A model generated the notes under the pieces. That model searched no databases, was not told the DNA's origin, and saw only the letters and a list, made by a program, of their open reading frames with translations. This document shows positions 10,125 to 20,339 of a stretch of DNA of 64,000 nt, one piece after another. The stretch is from Sulfurovum sp. (GTDB taxonomy: Bacteria > Campylobacterota > Campylobacteria > Campylobacterales > Sulfurovaceae). The stretch is taken from assembly GCA_002733215.1 (NCBI GenBank), contig NVUY01000004.1, forward strand, positions 1 to 64,000. Reading direction: 5' to 3'. A program made the translations under genes and the position numbers. The number at the start of each line of letters is the position of its first letter. Positions within the stretch are counted from its first letter, which is position 1.

Positions 10125-10865
10125 TTGAAGAAATTGGTCGCATATATCACCACAGGTTTTCCATCATTAGAGTTTACAGTAGATGCTGCCTTGGCTTTAG
10201 CAGAAGCAGGTGTTGACACCTTAGAACTGGGTATGCCATTCTCCGATCCTGTGGCAGATGGTCCTGTCATCGAAGCTGCCAATCTTAAAGCCCTGCAAAA
10301 TGGTTTTAAACTGGATCACCTTTTTGAAGCCTCTGCAAAAATTGCACCACATATAGATACACTCTGGATGGGTTATTTTAACCCTTTTTACCACAAAGGT
10401 ATGGAAAGGTTTATCGCTGAAGCAAAAAAAGCCGGAGTGAACGGTTTCATCATCCCGGATCTTCCTCTCGAAGAAGCAAAACCGTACAAACCCTCTATAG
10501 AAGCTGCCGGACTGAACCTTATAGACTTCATTGCGCCTACGGACTCCAAAGCGCGTATAGAAGAGATAGTCACAGAGGCACAAAAGTTCATCTACCTTGT
10601 TGCCTATGCAGGGATCACAGGTTCCGGAAAAAGCGAAGATCTGCAGCCTATTATCACTGATATCAAAACATTTACTCAGACACCTGTCTATGTAGGTTTT
10701 GGAGTGGATCAAAATACAGCCAAAGAGAAATCCAAAGGTGTTGACGGTGTCATCGTCGGTTCTGCTTTTGTTAAAGTATTACTGGATGAGAGTTTGAGTC
10801 ATACTCAGAAAATCACTAAGATCTCTGCCATTGCCAGAGAGATAAAAGATAAAATAAACAGCTAG
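10125..10865 (+). CDS. trpA: Tryptophan synthase alpha subunit
   Basis: Cleaves indole-3-glycerol phosphate to indole for the beta subunit. The catalytic glutamate (LELGMPFSDP) and aspartate (PVADGPVIEAAN, IIPDLPLEEA region) are present, with the phosphate-binding GFGV and VGSAFV near the end. The start is TTG at 10125: the family begins MKKLVAYITTGFPS exactly there, and no better ATG exists. At 246 residues it is slightly short but complete. No trpB lies nearby, so the gene is separated from the rest of the pathway in this window. Confidence 0.94.
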   Translation: MKKLVAYITTGFPSLEFTVDAALALAEAGVDTLELGMPFSDPVADGPVIEAANLKALQNGFKLDHLFEASAKIAPHIDTLWMGYFNPFYHKGMERFIAEAKKAGVNGFIIPDLPLEEAKPYKPSIEAAGLNLIDFIAPTDSKARIEEIVTEAQKFIYLVAYAGITGSGKSEDLQPIITDIKTFTQTPVYVGFGVDQNTAKEKSKGVDGVIVGSAFVKVLLDESLSHTQKITKISAIAREIKDKINS

Positions 10866-10917
10866 ATCTTCTCTCCCGAGTAGATCAAAAATACAATTAT
10901 ACTAAGGCTTATCACAC

Positions 10918-11730
10918 ATGGAACACTTACTTTGGAATGTCGATCCCGTACTCTTAAAATTAGGACCTTTGGAACTTCGTTGGTATGGTCTGCTTTTTGT
11001 TGGTTCATTTTTTCTCGGACTGATGATATTGACAAAAATATATAAACGCGAGGGTAAAGATCCCGAAGTACTTGACAGCCTTCTCATCTACATCATGGTG
11101 GGTGCCGTATTGGGTTCACGTTTGGTGCATTGTTTCTTTTATGAGCCGGACTTTTATCTCTCCAATCCTCTGGAGATACTGAAAGTGTGGAAAGGCGGAC
11201 TTGCCAGTCATGGGGGGCTTGCGGGTGTACTGATTGCACTCTATGTCTTTGCAAAGCGCTATCACACACCCTACATGTGGTTACTTGCCCGTGTAGCCAT
11301 ACCCGGCGCACTCACTGCAGCCTTTGTGCGTTTTGGCAACTTCTTCAACTCTGAGATCCTTGGACTTCCAAGCGACGCACCCTGGGCCATCATTTTTCAA
11401 CGTGTGGATATGGTTCCCAGGCACCCCGTACAGCTCTATGAAGCATTTTCCTACCTCTTCATTTTCCTGCTTTTGATCGTCATCTACCGTAAAGTGACTC
11501 CTGCCTTTGCCACAAAGATACTGCCCGGTGTATTTCTGACCACCCTTTTCACGATGCGTTTCTTTCTGGAATATACAAAGACAAGGCAAGCAGCCTACAG
11601 CACTGATCTTCCTTTCACTACAGGACAGATGTTAAGCATACCTTATATAATATTGGGTATCTTATGGATAATATGGGCATTTAAAAGTACTTCAAGGGAC
11701 AGAAAACATGACAAAGCCTCACCTCGCTAA
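10918..11730 (+). CDS. lgt: Prolipoprotein diacylglyceryl transferase
   Basis: Inner-membrane enzyme that adds diacylglycerol to the lipobox cysteine of prolipoproteins. It shows the LRWYGL start region, the GGLASHGG segment with the key histidine, and the Lgt signature around RFGNFFNSEILG near residue 140. HPVQLYEA follows, with seven or so hydrophobic segments. A client in this window is the CAP-domain lipoprotein at 54871. The last 23 bases overlap the next gene, so the pair is probably co-translated. Confidence 0.95.
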   Translation: MEHLLWNVDPVLLKLGPLELRWYGLLFVGSFFLGLMILTKIYKREGKDPEVLDSLLIYIMVGAVLGSRLVHCFFYEPDFYLSNPLEILKVWKGGLASHGGLAGVLIALYVFAKRYHTPYMWLLARVAIPGALTAAFVRFGNFFNSEILGLPSDAPWAIIFQRVDMVPRHPVQLYEAFSYLFIFLLLIVIYRKVTPAFATKILPGVFLTTLFTMRFFLEYTKTRQAAYSTDLPFTTGQMLSIPYIILGILWIIWAFKSTSRDRKHDKASPR

Positions 11731-14700
11731 CTATGCACTGGGTATTGACATTGGTTCAACTACCGTAAAGTACGTACTTTGTGATGAGCACTTCAAGATC
11801 ATTGAAAAAGCCTATACGGCACATGACACCAAACAGGCACCCACTCTTTTAAGACTCCTTCAGGAACTCTCCCTTGCATATCCGGACGCCTACAGTAAAA
11901 TACACAAAGTCTATATCACCGGTTCAGGAGCCTCACGTATCGCTCCTACCATCAACGCACGTTTTGTGCAGGAAGTGAATGCTGTGGTACTTGCCGTTGA
12001 GCAACTACACCCTGATGTACGTGCAGTCATAGAACTCGGCGGTCAAGATGCGAAGATCATCCACTTCAAAGAGAGTGAAGACGGTAAAAGATCTGTACTC
12101 ACTTCTATGAATGATAAATGTGCCTCAGGGACAGGTGCCACCATAGAAAAGTGTACGATGAAAGTCGGCATGGAGAGCGAAGATATTCAAAAACTCACCT
12201 TTGAAACAGACAAACTTCACCATGTTGCTGCCAAATGCGGTGTCTTTGCCGAAACTGACATCGTCAACCTGGTCAAAAGTTCTGTACCCTCTTATGAGAT
12301 CATGAACTCCTTGGCAGATGCCATCGTCATGCAAAACCTTACAGTACTCACACGCGGTAATACACTGATGCCTAAAGTGTTACTTTTAGGTGGTCCCAAT
12401 ACCTACCTGCCCTTCCTCCAAGAGTGTTGGCGTATGCGCATCACTGAACTTTGGGATGAACGTGGCATAGCCTATGACAAAGAAAAAGTAAATGAACTTA
12501 TCATTGTTCCTGACAATGCCCAGTATTATGCCGCTTTGGGTGCTGTCATCTTTGGTGAAGGGGAAGCGAATAATGATAAGACATTTAGCGGACTTATCCA
12601 GCTGAAAACACTGGTCGATACGGGAGGTGTAACCCAAAATGACAATAATGATACCCCTCTTGTCTCCTCTCCCGAAGAGTTAAAAGCATTTAAAGATGCT
12701 TATACCATAAAAGATTTTATACCGCCGGTATTGAAGCAGAAAACCAGATGTTTTTTAGGTATAGACGGAGGCTCAACTTCTTCAAAAGCTGTCTTATGTG
12801 ATGAAAAGGGAGAATTACTTTTAAAAGTCTATCAACTCTCCAAAGGGAACCCCATAGAAGACACCCTTGATCTGCTTAACAAGATCCAGGAACAGGACCC
12901 ACACAATTTTTATGATGTGCAAGGTTTAGGTGTCACCGGTTACGCGGCAGAAGTACTGGGCGGTGCGCTTAATGCTGATGCAAACATCATCGAAACTATC
13001 GCGCATATGAAATCTGCTCAAAAAGCTTTCGGAGAAAGTATCAATGTCATTTGTGACATTGGAGGGCAGGACATTAAAGTACTGTTTATGGAAAATGGTA
13101 TGATGAAGAATTTTCGTCTTTCCAACCAGTGTTCAGCAGGTAACGGTACCCTGCTTCAGAGTATGGCAAAACAGTTTTCTGTGCCCGTAGAAGGTTTTGC
13201 AGACATTGCCTTCGCTGCAAAGAAAGCCCCACTCTTTAATTATGGCTGTGCCGTATTTTTAGACACAGACCGCGTGAACTTCCAAAAAGAAGGTTACAGT
13301 AAAGAAGAACTCTTTGCAGGTATTTCAAAAGTACTGCCCAAAAATATCTGGCAGTATGTGGTTCAAGCACCTAATTTAGCTGCTTTTGGAGAGCATTTTG
13401 TACTTCAGGGAGGCACACAATACAACCAGGCGGCACTCAAAGCTCAGGTAGATTACATCAAAGAGAAAGTACCGCATGCCAGAGTAAATGTACATCCACA
13501 TCCGGGTGAAGCAGGTGCTTATGGCGCAGCCATAGAAGCCAAAGACATGGTACTACAAAGAGGTTATGCCACTTTTGTAGGGATGCAGGAAGCCTTGCAA
13601 ATGACCTACAGATCCAAAACCGATGAAAGTACACGTTGTCACTTCTGCAGCATCAACTGTTCGCGTACCTTCATAGACACAGAGACACCTTCCTCAAAGT
13701 CTGTACGTTACATCGCAGGATTCTCCTGCGAAGAAGGTACGGTGGAGTCACATGAAGCACTCAAAATACTCAAAGAGAGCAGAAGATCCTTACAGCAAAA
13801 CACACCCAATCTTGTTAAAAAAGAGTCTATGTCACTCTTTGCCCCTACTTATGAACTGGAAATGAAACCTACTGCCTCTACACAGATCAAAGAACAACAG
13901 GTCAAAGTCACTCTTGGCGGCTGGGGTCCAACACTTCGTAAAGAAGTCAGCAGAAACTTTAAAGTCAGTGACGACAAGCACAAAACATACAGACAAAACG
14001 TGAAAATAGCCATTCCAAAAGTCCTTAACATTTACTCTTTGGCGCCTTTTTTACGTACCTACCTCGAAGCGCTCGATATTGATCCTATGAATATACAGTT
14101 TTCAGGGTTTTCCAATGAAGATATGTTCCTGGAAGGGGCTAAATATGGTTCTGTAGACTCCTGTTATCCCGCAAAAGTGGCACAGTCTCATGTCTATTCA
14201 CTTATGTACGCTAAAAAGTTTGCCAAAAAACACTTTGATCATCTGTGGTTCCCCGCAGTCACAGAGCTTCCAGGGTACGTCAAACATACCATGGGTCAAA
14301 CCTCTTGTCCTATCATTTCAGGTACACCCAAAGTGGTCTATTCTGCATTTACCAAAGAGAAAGATCTTTTTGAAGAAAAAGGCATAGACTATGTAGAAGA
14401 CCCTCTCAACTTTGATGACCGTGACTTACTGAAAAAACAACTTTTTCATACCTGGGGAGAAAAACTTCGCATCACAGAAGATGAAAACAACTGGGCTGCA
14501 ACACAGGCGTGGAAAGCCTTAGATAAAAATGATGCTGATATTATGCAAGAAGGACGTACCCTCCTGGATGATGCCGTAGCCAATGATGAGATAGTCATCT
14601 TACTTTTAGGACGCCCTTACCATTCAGACCCCGGTATGAACCATGAAGTCCTCGATGAATTTCAGTCTTTAGGCTTTAAAACCATCTCTATGCGTGCGAT

Positions 14701-15109
14701 CCCTAAAGATGAAGCATATCTGATGCAGTATTTTAAAGACGATGTCTCACGTGGACATGTAGAGTCACCCTATGACATACGTGATGTCTGGGCAGAGAAC
14801 TTTTCTACCAACTCTGCACAAAAAGTATGGGCAGCCAAATTTGCAGCACGTCATCCAAATGTGGCAGTACTTGATCTCTCTTCTTTTAAGTGCGGTCATG
14901 ATGCTCCGACCTATTCTATCATTGACAAGATCATAGGCGCAAGCCGTACGCCGCACTTGACCCTGCATGACATAGATGCGAACAAGCCCGGCGGTTCTAT
15001 CAAGATACGGGTGAAGACTTTTGCTTATACTCTGGAGCAGTATAAACAAAGACTCAAAATAGATTATCATAAGGTAGATTTATCCACCAAAGAAAAGGTC
15101 TTTGTATGA
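11708..15109 (+). CDS. Double CoA-dehydratase-activase protein with C-terminal DUF2229-type domain
   Basis: An 1133-residue protein with two tandem BadF/BadG/HgdC-type ASKHA ATPase modules. The first begins near residue 12 (GIDIGSTTVKYVL), with its cluster cysteines in MNDKCASGTGA and AAKCGVFAETD. The second begins near residue 350 (GIDGGSTSSKAVL), with NQCSAGNGT and NYGCAVFLDTDR. From about 640 a cysteine-rich stretch (RCHFCSINCSR) leads into a DUF2229-like region. Known single activases use ATP to send an electron to a partner dehydratase or double-cubane protein. By analogy this is an ATP-driven low-potential electron donor for the gene downstream. The substrate is unknown. Confidence 0.85.
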   Translation: MTKPHLANYALGIDIGSTTVKYVLCDEHFKIIEKAYTAHDTKQAPTLLRLLQELSLAYPDAYSKIHKVYITGSGASRIAPTINARFVQEVNAVVLAVEQLHPDVRAVIELGGQDAKIIHFKESEDGKRSVLTSMNDKCASGTGATIEKCTMKVGMESEDIQKLTFETDKLHHVAAKCGVFAETDIVNLVKSSVPSYEIMNSLADAIVMQNLTVLTRGNTLMPKVLLLGGPNTYLPFLQECWRMRITELWDERGIAYDKEKVNELIIVPDNAQYYAALGAVIFGEGEANNDKTFSGLIQLKTLVDTGGVTQNDNNDTPLVSSPEELKAFKDAYTIKDFIPPVLKQKTRCFLGIDGGSTSSKAVLCDEKGELLLKVYQLSKGNPIEDTLDLLNKIQEQDPHNFYDVQGLGVTGYAAEVLGGALNADANIIETIAHMKSAQKAFGESINVICDIGGQDIKVLFMENGMMKNFRLSNQCSAGNGTLLQSMAKQFSVPVEGFADIAFAAKKAPLFNYGCAVFLDTDRVNFQKEGYSKEELFAGISKVLPKNIWQYVVQAPNLAAFGEHFVLQGGTQYNQAALKAQVDYIKEKVPHARVNVHPHPGEAGAYGAAIEAKDMVLQRGYATFVGMQEALQMTYRSKTDESTRCHFCSINCSRTFIDTETPSSKSVRYIAGFSCEEGTVESHEALKILKESRRSLQQNTPNLVKKESMSLFAPTYELEMKPTASTQIKEQQVKVTLGGWGPTLRKEVSRNFKVSDDKHKTYRQNVKIAIPKVLNIYSLAPFLRTYLEALDIDPMNIQFSGFSNEDMFLEGAKYGSVDSCYPAKVAQSHVYSLMYAKKFAKKHFDHLWFPAVTELPGYVKHTMGQTSCPIISGTPKVVYSAFTKEKDLFEEKGIDYVEDPLNFDDRDLLKKQLFHTWGEKLRITEDENNWAATQAWKALDKNDADIMQEGRTLLDDAVANDEIVILLLGRPYHSDPGMNHEVLDEFQSLGFKTISMRAIPKDEAYLMQYFKDDVSRGHVESPYDIRDVWAENFSTNSAQKVWAAKFAARHPNVAVLDLSSFKCGHDAPTYSIIDKIIGASRTPHLTLHDIDANKPGGSIKIRVKTFAYTLEQYKQRLKIDYHKVDLSTKEKVFV

Positions 15110-15152
15110 AAATAATATATGTTATCAACACCCTACACAATGGAGATTTAAT

Positions 15153-16664
15153 ATGAGCATTACATGCAATTCAATAAAAATGCCCGATAAAAACGGTAAT
15201 CTGAACTTCAGCAATCAAGCACCTTCACAGTGGAGAGATGTCCCGCAAAAAACCATACACTATGCACCCAAAGAAGAGACCATTATGCTCTCTGGCGGTC
15301 TCACTATATTGCAGGACCAACTCATTGAAGCTGCCCTGCAGTCCATGGGTGAAAACTATATTTCCATGCCTAACCCGAATTTTGAATCTTTTCAGACAGG
15401 TAAAGCTTACGGAAACAGAGGACAGTGTAACCCTACGTACTTCACTGTGGGAAACCTAGTCAAATACTTACAGAATCTTCGTGATGAAAAAGGTCTGAGT
15501 AGCGAAGAGATCGTAAAAAAATATGTCTATATCACGGCAGGCGGTTGTGGACCCTGTCGTTTTGGTATGTATATTACGGAGTATAAAAAAGCATTGAGGG
15601 ATGCAGGTTTTGAGGGCTTCCGTATTACCTCTTTTGAACATGACAAAGGTATTTTCCAGGGGGATGACATTGATGACGGGATCTTAAACTTTACGCCTAA
15701 GTTTTTCATTACACTGATCAAAGCAGTCATTATCGGTGATATCATTAACATTCTTGGCTATAAAATGCGTCCTTATGAAGTCGAGGCAGGCTCTGTGGAT
15801 GCTGCCATAGAAAGATGTAGAAACCTTGTCTCCAAAGCATTTTTGGGAAAGAAGAGCCTGATACGCACTTTATGGCAATGCCGTACTGTCCTGAAAAAAG
15901 TGAAACTCAACCGTCTACAGCCTAAAGCCAAAGTGATGGTCATGGGAGAATTCTGGGCAGCCATGACAGAAGGTGACGGAAACTACAACCTGCATCGATT
16001 TTTAGAAGCTGAAGGGGCGGAGTGTATCCCTCAACCTATCATAAACCGTCTCATGTTAAGTCTATGGGAAGCAGAACGTGATGTACTCAAAAGAGAATCC
16101 TTACAGGTAGAGGGTGCAAAAAAAGTGGACTTCTCCTCTGTTAAAACAAGGGCACTCATTAAAATAGGCAAGGTCGTCATTAAAACCCATTTTACACTGT
16201 ATGCCAAGGCCATAGGTCTGCATCACTATGAAATACCGGATATGGACAAACTCGCACGTTTGAGTGAAGCGTATTATACCCTTGACTGTGAAGGAGGAGA
16301 AGGACACCTCGAAGTGGCTCACCTCATCGAATCGGTCAAAGAGAACATCTCACACCTGGTCATCTCAGTGAAACCTTTTGGATGTATGCCCTCTTCTGCC
16401 GTCTCTGACGGTATTCAGTCACTGGTCACAAGCCGTTTTCCCCAAGCCAATTTCCTTGCCATAGAGACTTCAGGAGAAGGTGCAGCAAACTTCTATTCCC
16501 GTGTACAGATGGCACTTTTTAAAGCCAAACAAAGTGCCAAAGAAGAATTTGAAGATTTGGAGTTGCCCGATACGATACCGGACAAAATACACAACTACCT
16601 CTATCAGCCACACAATGCAAAGGCAGGCACAGCCGCTCAATTGATCGAAAGTTTAACCCAGTAG
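15153..16664 (+). CDS. 2-hydroxyacyl-CoA-dehydratase-like partner of the activase
   Basis: A 503-residue protein distantly like the D component of 2-hydroxyglutaryl-CoA dehydratases and activase-associated double-cubane proteins. Candidate cluster ligands are cysteines in RGQCNPTYF, GGCGPCRFGMY, LDCEGGEGH and KPFGCMPSS. An in-frame ATG at 15102 overlaps the upstream gene. I prefer 15153 because a GGAG ribosome site lies just before it. It follows the activase by 43 bases and almost certainly works with it. No acyl-CoA enzymes are nearby, so a reductase acting on an unusual stable substrate is possible. This is inference. Its last 12 bases overlap the opposite-strand sensor gene. Confidence 0.75.
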   Translation: MSITCNSIKMPDKNGNLNFSNQAPSQWRDVPQKTIHYAPKEETIMLSGGLTILQDQLIEAALQSMGENYISMPNPNFESFQTGKAYGNRGQCNPTYFTVGNLVKYLQNLRDEKGLSSEEIVKKYVYITAGGCGPCRFGMYITEYKKALRDAGFEGFRITSFEHDKGIFQGDDIDDGILNFTPKFFITLIKAVIIGDIINILGYKMRPYEVEAGSVDAAIERCRNLVSKAFLGKKSLIRTLWQCRTVLKKVKLNRLQPKAKVMVMGEFWAAMTEGDGNYNLHRFLEAEGAECIPQPIINRLMLSLWEAERDVLKRESLQVEGAKKVDFSSVKTRALIKIGKVVIKTHFTLYAKAIGLHHYEIPDMDKLARLSEAYYTLDCEGGEGHLEVAHLIESVKENISHLVISVKPFGCMPSSAVSDGIQSLVTSRFPQANFLAIETSGEGAANFYSRVQMALFKAKQSAKEEFEDLELPDTIPDKIHNYLYQPHNAKAGTAAQLIESLTQ

Positions 16665-19595
16665 CTCTTTGGATTGTGCCAGAAGCACTGCTCTCATCTC
16701 TTTACTGCTAAGTGCTTTGCTATAATAATAGCCTTGCACATTATGACAGCCATGGGAAAGTAAAAAATCTTTTTGTGCTTTGGTCTCTACACCTTCTGCG
16801 ATCACTTTCAAACGAAGACTCTCTGCAAGTGCTATCATCGTGTTGACAATGACAATGGCATCCTCATTATTGGGGATATCGGTTATGAATGATTTATCGA
16901 TCTTCAGGGTATCAATAGGCAAACGTTTCAAATGGGACAAAGAAGAATACCCTGTGCCGAAATCATCGATCGCAATGGAAATACCCAAAAGATGTAAAGC
17001 CTCCAAGATCCCAATCACTTTTTCAGGATTTTTCATTACTTCGTTTTCTATTATTTCGACTTCAAGCCATTTGGGATCAAGATCATACATTTTAAAATTC
17101 TTTTTTATCTCATCTATAAAACTTGGATATTCCAGCTGTGTCATGCCCACGTTTAATGCTAAAACTCCCGGGTTCAACCCTTCAGCATACCAAACAGAGA
17201 TCTCATGCATCGCTGTTTGCATCACCCAAAGATCTAGTTCATTGATCAAACCGGTTTTTTCTGCCAAAGGGAGGAAGATATCTGGCGACAAAATACCGAC
17301 GACCGGATGCTGCCACCGAACCAATGCTTCCACACCTACGATTTGTTCACTCCGTAAATCGATCTGTGGTTGATAATATACTTCAAAATCTTTATTTTTT
17401 ATCCCTTCACGCAGATCCCTTTCTATCATAACATCTTCATAGGCGATATCTGTCATTTCACTTGCATAGAACTGAAAGTTGTTACCTCCTTCCTCTTTTG
17501 CTTTATACATTGCTGTATCGGCATACTTTAAAAGATTTGAAGCGGAGAGATCATCTACAGGATAACGGCTGATACCTATACTTGCAGTAGAGTACAATGT
17601 ATGCTCAGCAATAGCAATAGGGTCATCAAGGATCTTGAGAATGCGCCCGGCCTCTGCTAAAATATCTTCATACTGTTCGACATTACGCATCATCAGTAAA
17701 AATTCATCTCCCCCCAAGCGGGCGACAATATCCCCTTTGCGTATATTTCTCTTAAGCCGTTCTCCTACAATATGGATCATCTTATCCCCGACATCATGTC
17801 CCAGGGAATCATTGATCTTTTTAAATCGATCCAGATCGATGAAAAAAATGGCCAGCTCTTTCTCCGATTTGGCAGATTCACTCAGCCCTTTCTCCAGCTC
17901 TTTCATAAAGAGTGTACGGTTTGCCAAACCGGTAAGGTCATCATGGTTCGCCTGATAATAGAGTATGTTTTTTTGCCGGGATAGTTCAATTTCCATCTCT
18001 TTTTTCCGGGAAATATCTCTACAGACCACATAAAAAATATCTTGTCCATTCACTTCCATACGTGTAAGCATCACATCTGTCCAAAAGGTGACTCCCGTTG
18101 CTTTTTTAAATACAAATTCAAACTGACAACTCCCTTCTCTTGTGGCTCGCTCTTTCATCTCTTTTAAGTGACGGAAAGAGTGGGATGCATCGGGTTGTCG
18201 TTTTGGAAAAACCTGTAAAGGACTCGCAGTTAAAAAATCTTTTTCTGAATCATAGGCAAACATATCAAGCATTTTTTGATTACACTGGGTAAAGCTGCCA
18301 TATTCTATAAGAACAATGCCATCCGGAGATTTTTCAAACAGTGTTTCAAACCTGACTTGTGCCTGTTGCAGTGCTTCTTGTTCCATGGCTTCATGACTTG
18401 TCATATTGACCAAATGGATCAAAGCATTGATAGGTGTACTGCTCACTTGCGGCTCAGAAAGAATAAGCTCAGGGTTTTGCATAGAGACACTGTCACTTTC
18501 ACTGAGGGAAAGAATGGTCATCGATTGATTAAGCAACTCTTTTTTCCTGGAAGTAAAAAACTCTCCATAGGTGAAAAAGCCTGCTGTGGGAGCGACATTT
18601 TGAAAAGGTAATGTTTCTCTCTCTATCAGATCAGGCATAAAATGCCTACGTGCCATACAGGAGTAGATAAAAATAGTTTCAGAAGGCTTGTTTTTCACAT
18701 TATTCAACATAGTATTTGAATATTTTAATATTTCCACAGGATCACCGTAACCAAACTGTACCTTCTCCCCCAGGCGCAAATTTCCGGCAAAACTTAATGA
18801 ACCATCCTCATGTTTAGACAGGACTGCACGTGCAACCATAACGCCGTCATGGCTTGAGATAAGCGGAAATTCAATACCTATGGCAGGCAGTCCTTCCGCC
18901 ATCTCCTTACCTAAATAATGGATATACGTATCCACTGCTGTTCTATCATCTATCGTATAAACACGATTATTTTCCGCTTTGGTGATCGTCAGTTCTTTCC
19001 CTATACAACGCCAATTGAAACTATAATCATTGTAGACATTCAACTCTCTGCCACTCAGTGCCACAGCAACAGCCCCTTGCGTGATAACAGACTCTTTTGT
19101 AAACACATAGGTTTGGTCAAATGTGGCATGGTCTGCTGCAAGCCCTCCTCCAACAATAACATCTGTATTGACAGAATGTATACCCTCTAAAAATGCCTCT
19201 CCGTTGGTATGCAGTCCATCGGCAAAAGCAATGATGAGTTTGGTATCATCCTGAATCAATGATCTGGCCAGAGACTGTCCGGAAAAAAAACCATCTTTCT
19301 GATGTATAGCAACTTCTGTTTTCAGTCGGGTGTGTTCGAATTTCGTAAAACTTAATACGGTTTTGTCGGTAGAAACCTTGCCATCCATGATCTCACCATC
19401 GGTTGTACTTCCTATGATGATAGCTTTTGGCAGCACAATGCCAAGATGTATTAAAAGTTCTTCTATAAATTGTTTATCATTACGTGCGGTAAATACCTGT
19501 ATTAAAAGTGAAGGTGAGTTTTCTATACTGTGTGCTTGAATGAATGATCGTAACCCTGTTAAGTCAGTATAATATGTATTGATACTTTTCATCAC
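16653..19595 (-). CDS. FIST-PAS-GGDEF-EAL sensor for cyclic-di-GMP
   Basis: 980 residues with four parts. The N-terminal FIST_N and FIST_C sensory regions span about 1-390, with no membrane segment. A PAS domain is around 410-530 (FEKSPDGIVLIEYG). A GGDEF domain near 560-720 has intact RLGGDEFLL. An EAL domain near 730-980 has GVEALVRWQHP and DDFGTGYSSL. Both catalytic signatures look intact, so it could make or break cyclic-di-GMP. FIST domains are proposed to bind small ligands such as amino acids. It stands alone between the activase pair and ssrA, with a convergent 12-bp overlap at its 3' end. Confidence 0.92.
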   Translation of the reverse strand: MMKSINTYYTDLTGLRSFIQAHSIENSPSLLIQVFTARNDKQFIEELLIHLGIVLPKAIIIGSTTDGEIMDGKVSTDKTVLSFTKFEHTRLKTEVAIHQKDGFFSGQSLARSLIQDDTKLIIAFADGLHTNGEAFLEGIHSVNTDVIVGGGLAADHATFDQTYVFTKESVITQGAVAVALSGRELNVYNDYSFNWRCIGKELTITKAENNRVYTIDDRTAVDTYIHYLGKEMAEGLPAIGIEFPLISSHDGVMVARAVLSKHEDGSLSFAGNLRLGEKVQFGYGDPVEILKYSNTMLNNVKNKPSETIFIYSCMARRHFMPDLIERETLPFQNVAPTAGFFTYGEFFTSRKKELLNQSMTILSLSESDSVSMQNPELILSEPQVSSTPINALIHLVNMTSHEAMEQEALQQAQVRFETLFEKSPDGIVLIEYGSFTQCNQKMLDMFAYDSEKDFLTASPLQVFPKRQPDASHSFRHLKEMKERATREGSCQFEFVFKKATGVTFWTDVMLTRMEVNGQDIFYVVCRDISRKKEMEIELSRQKNILYYQANHDDLTGLANRTLFMKELEKGLSESAKSEKELAIFFIDLDRFKKINDSLGHDVGDKMIHIVGERLKRNIRKGDIVARLGGDEFLLMMRNVEQYEDILAEAGRILKILDDPIAIAEHTLYSTASIGISRYPVDDLSASNLLKYADTAMYKAKEEGGNNFQFYASEMTDIAYEDVMIERDLREGIKNKDFEVYYQPQIDLRSEQIVGVEALVRWQHPVVGILSPDIFLPLAEKTGLINELDLWVMQTAMHEISVWYAEGLNPGVLALNVGMTQLEYPSFIDEIKKNFKMYDLDPKWLEVEIIENEVMKNPEKVIGILEALHLLGISIAIDDFGTGYSSLSHLKRLPIDTLKIDKSFITDIPNNEDAIVIVNTMIALAESLRLKVIAEGVETKAQKDFLLSHGCHNVQGYYYSKALSSKEMRAVLLAQSKELLG

Positions 19596-19685
19596 AGGAA
19601 CCTTCGCTTGTCATTCTATATTTATTATATACTAAATAAAGTTAATTTCACTCTCTCTTTCCCCTTTGTCGATCTGATCACCCTA

Positions 19686-19714
19686 TTGACAAAATAACTC
19701 AAAAGTGTTACAAT
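19686..19714 (+). promoter_or_regulatory. Sigma-70-type promoter of tmRNA
   Basis: A TTGACA -35 box (19686-19691) and a TACAAT -10 box (19709-19714) are separated by exactly 17 bases. Transcription would begin near 19721, leaving a leader of about 95 bases before mature tmRNA. Confidence 0.85.
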
Positions 19715-19732
19715 CCGTCACATTTAGTAATT

Positions 19733-19815
19733 GGTGGCAATGCATAGCATTGCAGACAATAACAAATCGTTATTCACTGATCACTAAATATGTCAAAGTA
19801 TACTTTGACATATTT
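19733..19815 (+). repeat. Hairpin-rich tmRNA leader ending in a 30-bp perfect palindrome
   Basis: Between the promoter and the mature tmRNA lie three inverted repeats: GCAATGC/GCATTGC, AATAAC/GTTATT, and a perfect 30-bp palindrome at 19786-19815. The palindrome consists of 15 bases then their exact complement, centred on GTATAC. It abuts the first base of mature tmRNA. In RNA it would form a 5'-leader stem next to the RNase P cut site. Confidence 0.85.
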
Positions 19816-20214
19816 GGGGATGACTTGGTTTCGACTGGAGTAGTCGGGGCTATGTGCATGTCGGACTGAGCACTTCCGTTACGCGGCTCACACGCATTTA
19901 AACGCAAACAATACAGATTACCGTCCAGCTTACGCAGTAGCGTAAGTCATTAACCCCGCTAACGCGGAGGACTGCCCTACCGAGGAGTGTCATCTTAATC
20001 GGATCCCATTTATTTGGGCGTGCTTGCACCTTGGGTATCACATCTGGTGACTATGCTTTGAGGAAGCTATGCCTCATTGTGAGAATTCTAGCTGGTCTGG
20101 CAAAGTTTTGAGTGTAGTACAAAACCAGATGAGAACTAACAACACTGACTAAGCATGTAGAGTCATAGTTCTAGCTATTTTAGGACAGGGGTTCAATTCC
20201 CCTCATCTCCACCA
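19816..20214 (+). ncRNA. ssrA: Transfer-messenger RNA (tmRNA)
   Basis: Rescues stalled ribosomes by trans-translation with SmpB. The 5' end GGGGATGACTTGGTTTCGAC pairs with the 3' end ...CCCTCATCTCCACCA, giving the tRNA-like acceptor with encoded CCA (20212-20214) and a T-arm GGTTCAATTCC. The tag reading frame starts at GCA 19904 and ends at TAA 19943-19945, giving ANNTDYRPAYAVA, a Campylobacterota-type tag. The RNA is one piece, not permuted. Its 3' end is a common integration site, and integrase debris lies just downstream. Confidence 0.97.
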
Positions 20215-20339
20215 AATAATCCTTGGAAAGCCCTATATAAGGGACTTCAAGATTTTAGCTTTTCTTCAAATCTTCAAAAACTTAACTTTCTAACTCCATT
20301 TAGGGAACTTTTTCGGAACTTTTTATTTAGGAAAGTCAA

